From: Thunnus maccoyii
Lineage: Eukaryota; Chordata; Actinopteri; Scombriformes; Scombridae
Direction of reading: 5' to 3'
DNA: 64,000 bases
Assembly: GCF_910596095.1 (NCBI RefSeq)
Contig: NC_056546.1
Coordinates: 24,270,425-24,334,424, forward strand
Below the pieces are notes generated by a model. It had not been told where the DNA came from, did not search any database, and worked only from the letters and a program-made list of their open reading frames with translations. Positions 59,301 to 64,000 of the stretch are shown here, piece after piece. The position numbers and the translations under genes are program-made. The stretch's first letter is position 1; the number at the start of each line of letters is the position of its first letter.

Positions 59301-61489
59301 TGTAATTACATGAATCCATGTTTGTCTTAATTTCTCCCATTTTTCTCCACAGTGAATCAAATCATTCTGTACAATAAACACATAAATAAGGCAGAGAATA
59401 AAAAACATAATTGTATTAGAAATCAGCTTCTCTCTATCTAATGCCTTTAAATAAAATCTTACTACATGACTTAATCTGCTTCCATATGACACTATCTGAT
59501 GGACTGTGAATGCCATATCAGCAGCAACCATGGGCCCAAAGGAAATACCAATCCCCCTGTGAAACAATAAGCTAAGAACATACAGTTCAGAGTCTGAATA
59601 CACTTTCATATGGGACTATAGGGGAGGGATTTCATGTGGCTTCCTCCTGCAAGACAAACGATGCCCTCGATGAACTGCACACAATTACATTTTACATCAG
59701 CTGATGAAAAGAAATGACAATCATCTGTAAAACAAGCTGGATCCTGGCTGTTAAAGGACCACACCAGCAGCTTTGCATGTTTTATCTGATACAAATCACA
59801 TACTGCATACTTGGCATCACAGCTAAACATTTTACAAGTATGGTATGTTTTAGATTTTTGGATGTACATTTCTGCCGTTCCAAGCATCCACTGGTTTCTG
59901 TTCATTGATGTTTGATATGAAAATCTTTTAGTAGACTCTTGAAACTTGAGTTGTGTCATTAAATTCATGAACATTATGAGCATTAAACTTTGTTTGTTTG
60001 TTTGAATTTTATATGTGTTGCATCATCTGTGCTTGATAATACATTTAATAGCAGAAGCATTTGAAAAGTCTACATTGCTTCACACTTTAACCATGATGCA
60101 AATTTAACAAAATTAATGCAGATTTGATGTTCAGTGTTCAGTGAGTTAGACAACTCAAGGAAGGTTCAAGTCTGCCATTAGATTTTCATGCCAAATGGAA
60201 ATCAATGGAAATCAATTGTTGCCTGGAAAGTTGATAAACTAAAACTATACATCATACATTTGGAAATATAATGAAATAAATTGTTAAGTACATATAATTT
60301 GCAATTAGGCAAATCTAACCCATGATGTTCTTATCACCTTCCTCACCCAAATGATTATAATGTACAATTAATAACACACGTTCAAGCAGCATCCTTCCAA
60401 GTATGAGTATGACCTATTTCATGATGAACAAGCAGCAAACTTAATGATAAGAGCCCTAATTTTAAAAAATACAATAAAGCAAACATTGTCAAACATAGTC
60501 TTTCACAAAGCCAGTCTTACTTCAAACAAACATTATGTCCACAGAAATGCATCAAAAGTAGTCTGTGATTCACTGCGCCTGTTGCTCTGATATTGTAATC
60601 CAGGATTTCTGATAGATGAGCCATCAGATTGGACGAATTCTGCAGAAACTTCTCCACAGAAATGATAGAGTAGAAGAGGACCCACAGACTGGCCGAGGAC
60701 CAGATGGAGAACATCCCTGGATGCAGGCATTGCACTGGTTTATGGAGAAGGCAGTCCCGAACAGGGCACAGCAAATGACCTTGTGAGTCAACCATCAGAT
60801 TCTTTGTGCAGATCTCCCTCCAAAGAAATGGTCCAGAATTACATCCCTGTTCTCATGGTAATGAAGAATATTACAGCATTAAAAATTAAAAAATAAAGAC
60901 AGAACAACAGTAAACAAACTCATGTCCACATGAACAATTGCACTGCCCACAAAATTCACTTTCTTGGGCACCCAAATCAGATCATCCCGAAGTTGTGGCT
61001 GGGCATTTTATACACCCTTTGTTTTCACATGACTGGCAAAATAAGTCACAGTTTAATGCTTCAGAGGACTGAGGCTGGATTTGTTTGGGTTTTTCCAGCC
61101 ATGAACACGAACATGGGACAACAATTTGTAAAGTGATACAAAGACTCAGAGCGTTTGTATAACTGGGACATCCATGTACTTATATTGTGATACTGTGTCC
61201 CTCCAGCATGTTTGCTGTTTCCGTCCAGTATGTTCATAGTCTGATAACATAAAGAGACTGTACTAAAAGTACCACTAATTATAGTTGTTGTCATTTTAAC
61301 TCCAGTTTTACTGTTGTTCATATTTGGAGTACTACTCAGCCTGTAAAAACACTTATATAATACCCTCTTCAGAAAGCTTTCCAAAGTCTGAGAAAATAAT
61401 ATAATATAATAATATATGCTACAAACAGGGGGCATGGAGTTTGAAAGATTTGGGCATTTATCAGGCAGGAATGCTCTTACGAAACAAAA
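56316..61489. other. AT-rich intergenic, no gene seen
   Basis: Long runs of A/T with a few open frames (for example 59073-59609 on the minus strand) and nothing recognisable. Confidence 0.5.
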
Positions 61490-61655
61490 ATGCTATTAAT
61501 GTTGCATCATGGGAAATGTAGGATTGAGCTTGACCTATACTTAGGGCTAAAAATCAGGATATCACAGCCTCTGCTGCTTCGACTCTGATCAGTCTTTTGT
61601 GAGTCCCCCAACTTTATGGAAGTGCAAAAACAAATCACTGGGGAGCCCCTTTAAG
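61490..61655 (-). repeat. Teleost interspersed repeat, inverted relative of 44263-44640, with ZNF143-like motif
   Basis: Read on the minus strand it begins TTAAAGGGGCTCCCCAGTGA and contains GCACTTCCATAAAGTTGG. At 61521-61503 it has CTACATTTCCCATGATGCA, a strong match to the ZNF143-type consensus. Confidence 0.5.
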
Positions 61656-64000
61656 GTAAGGGATTGCATGCAATGGTTTGTAAAAAATTATATAACCATT
61701 AGGCTTATGAAACCATTTCAAATCCCTGCAGTCAAGCCATAAAGAAGTTTTTAAACCATTCAAAGATCATTTTGAAGTGTGAGTTTCTTTGAATGCCACT
61801 GCATTGGTTTATACAGCAGATAGGAGTTCTACTTCGGACAAGACGCGGCACCTCGCGTGACTTCCACCTCTGCAGGCCGCAGCCCATCGTGCATGACTGT
61901 CCGTCATCATTACTTTCTTGTAAAAACACCAAAGACAGGCCCGAGGGGGTCGCCGAGGAGAGGCTTAGCTTCCCTTTGAGCACTGCTTCACCTCTGACCT
62001 CTCACAGGGGGAAAGAGATAAACACAAGGGGGGAGATAACTAAGCTTCAGTGACTTTTAATGACAGACCTGGTTTGTGTTAGAATAGCAACACTGTCATC
62101 ATGCTGAGACTAGATAAGATTAGGCTTCATCAAGCAAGGGAAGGAGAAGTGGCAGCCTCTGGTGCTCTGTTTCTTTCTGTATTCATCTGTATGCATAAAT
62201 ACAGATATGTGTTTTGTACATGGAGGTAGAATTTGCCTTTACATATAACACACTATGCACTTTCATCAGATGTGAGCTGCCCTTCAGAGGTCACTTGGTT
62301 CACAATTTCCTGCAGGAAGCAATGATTTACAAGCACAACCACACCGCTGCTTGGAACAGTGTACTAGATGCAGTTTGGGAAAAAACTCACAAAGAGTAAA
62401 AAAGTGCCTTCACCAATATTTAAAACCGAAGTCCTGATCAAACTTGTCTTCAACATTTATTTTCACATAATCCTCAATTCATCCCTTTCACACAGTAATC
62501 CGCAAAAACAAAACACCTCCGCCTTCATTAAAAGCTATTCACATTCTATTCACTGGTTATTTTCCATGGGGTTCTTGTCAGTCTCTTCAATTAGGCCAAT
62601 AAAAACAATGACTGACAACAACAGTTACAAGGGTAAAAGCGGGCAAGGCTTTTTTAGTTGGTGTGGATTTGAAAAGCGCAGTCATGCGGCTGAACACGTA
62701 ATAAGCCTCCCATTCTTTCCAAAGAAGTACCAACAGTTCAGCTGGACTCCACAGACCCCTGAAAAGGGTTTCCTCCAGTAAGACAAAAAAAAAATCCGAC
62801 ATGCACGCCGTTTCAGAATTCAAGGGGGAAAATGCCCTTTTAGTGTGAGAATGAAGGGGAGACGCCTTCACGGGCTGCTGACTACGCTTTGGCAAGGGCC
62901 TCTGTAGAACTTGGCTGGACAAAAAAAAGACCATACAGATAGAGGTACCTCAATGAGCGCTCAGTTAATCTGCAAGGTCATTAGGATACTTGAAACACTC
63001 ATTAGCATCATTCACATGAACTTAGACGGCAGGCTGTTTTTTCCGGCATCCGTAAAGAAAAGAAAAACTCAGAATTTGTGGACTTCTGGGAAATATTGTG
63101 GAGCGATTTGGGGGCGAGGGGGAGTTGTTGTGGGACAGTTTGACATTTGGAGTCACCGGGGTCATTCAGTCGTAATGAGGCGCTCGCGGTCAGACCAAAG
63201 TGAAAGGGTTTGCCCCAGCGCTCAACTCTCCCTGACTCATCGCCAAGCCAGATGACAGTTTGGTTTGGTCGTGGTCAGACCAATCACACGGCGGCAGGTT
63301 GATTCATCTGTAATGGAAAGTAATTAACAAGACAGGACCACACGGACAATCCTGACGTGTGTGTCTCTGTGTTTCTGCATGTGTGTCTGTTTTCCTGTCT
63401 ATTAACTGTTACAGATGGCTCAATTGGACAAGCAGTAGAGAAAATAACATAAACATGTCATGAAAAAGGACTTAATCTTTGAATCACAGATTGCTACAGT
63501 TGTGGGTCATATCAGGTTGAATGCCAAACATGTAATCAACTCATTAATGCTCTTGTCAAATTTCAACATGTTGTTTCACTCTTTGTGTTTGCAATTTCTC
63601 TGTTTTGGGGAATGGTTGTCATAGTTGTCTGACATATTATAGCAGTATTCATGTTTTTGGCCACACAGGAGCAGCTAAACAAAGTAGTAGTTGTGCCATT
63701 GGCTGTAGGACAGTGAAATGCCCCAGTTAGCAAGCTATGCTAACATTTGCTAATTGAGGTTACTTTTACTTTAAAGCAATATTCATTTGTTTTTTGGCCA
63801 CTTGAGGGCAGCGGAGCAAGCTCGACATATCATCACTATATGGAGTCGTTGCAGCGAACATGCTAGCAAAGAATTGCTGAAAAACTCATTGAGCAGATAT
63901 GGAGCAACATTAGCATTCATTCAGAGTCGTGTTTCTGGCCACTTTAGGTATGTAAGTCATTCTTCTTTTAGCTCAAATTTGGCCTTCTCCAACTCCTCCT
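61656..64000. other. Intergenic; candidate conserved noncoding sequence at 61790-63340
   Basis: From 61790 to 63340 the DNA has moderate GC, no recognisable repeats and few homopolymers, unlike the flanks. It includes TAAT/CATTAG homeodomain-like cores (62900-63010). At 63640-63950 TTTGGCCAC recurs three times at about 130-150-bp intervals, a small tandem-like repeat. No gene is supported. Confidence 0.3.

Noticed and set aside
59073-59983. Adjacent minus-strand frames of 178 and 125 codons
   Set aside because: AT-rich, in different frames, no domain and no splice model. Worth a database search but not supportable as genes.
60517-60795. 92-codon minus-strand frame with a hydrophobic segment
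   Set aside because: No family recognised, no convincing exon borders, and competing frames on the same strand.

Overview
The window looks like teleost (probably percomorph) nuclear DNA. The evidence is the intron-rich genes, the fish-type repeats (Tc1/mariner, hAT miniature elements, a DANA/HE1-like SINE) and two proteins close to vertebrate orthologues. Everything was read by eye; percentages are impressions, not alignments.

Layout. 1-14357 and 27770-31823 form a mosaic of repeated segments, called here a, b, c, d and e. a carries a short membrane-peptide ORF on the minus strand. b is an inverted-repeat arm with a CRE/TATA promoter-like module. c is an anonymous 300-bp block. d contains a 7SL (SRP) RNA gene on the minus strand. 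e is an internally deleted Tc1-type element. Unit 1 (1-6023) and unit 2 (6024-14357) look like duplicates. They differ by a Tc1 insertion, by loss of the 7SL block, and by a solo LTR in unit 1 where unit 2 has a complete two-LTR element, with the same AGTA target duplication in both. Unit 3 (27770-31823) carries the best-preserved 7SL copy and ends about 265 bp before the POLR1B start codon.

15735-19210 is an old unclassified retroelement-like block with a hAT miniature element and a SINE nested in it. 21757-24100 is a four-exon gene for a 232-residue protein I do not recognise. It is followed by a 39-bp-unit Pro/Gln-type minisatellite (24240-26290).

32088-38241 is POLR1B (second-largest RNA polymerase I subunit; 15 exons, 1133 residues). 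38955-41055 on the minus strand is NANP (N-acylneuraminate-9-phosphatase; 2 exons, 243 residues). The two genes converge.

41.15-64 kb has no gene I can support. It holds hAT-type and other terminal-inverted-repeat elements, a LINE/SINE-type 3' tail, microsatellites, a perfect 25-bp hairpin beside telomere-like repeats, and moderate-GC stretches that may be conserved noncoding sequence.

Themes: housekeeping components (ribosomal transcription, protein-targeting RNA, sialic acid synthesis) beside a fast-changing duplicated repeat cluster. The strongest items are the paired 7SL loci, the solo-LTR/full-element pair, the unrecognised four-exon gene and the CRE/TATA module shared by two repeat families.
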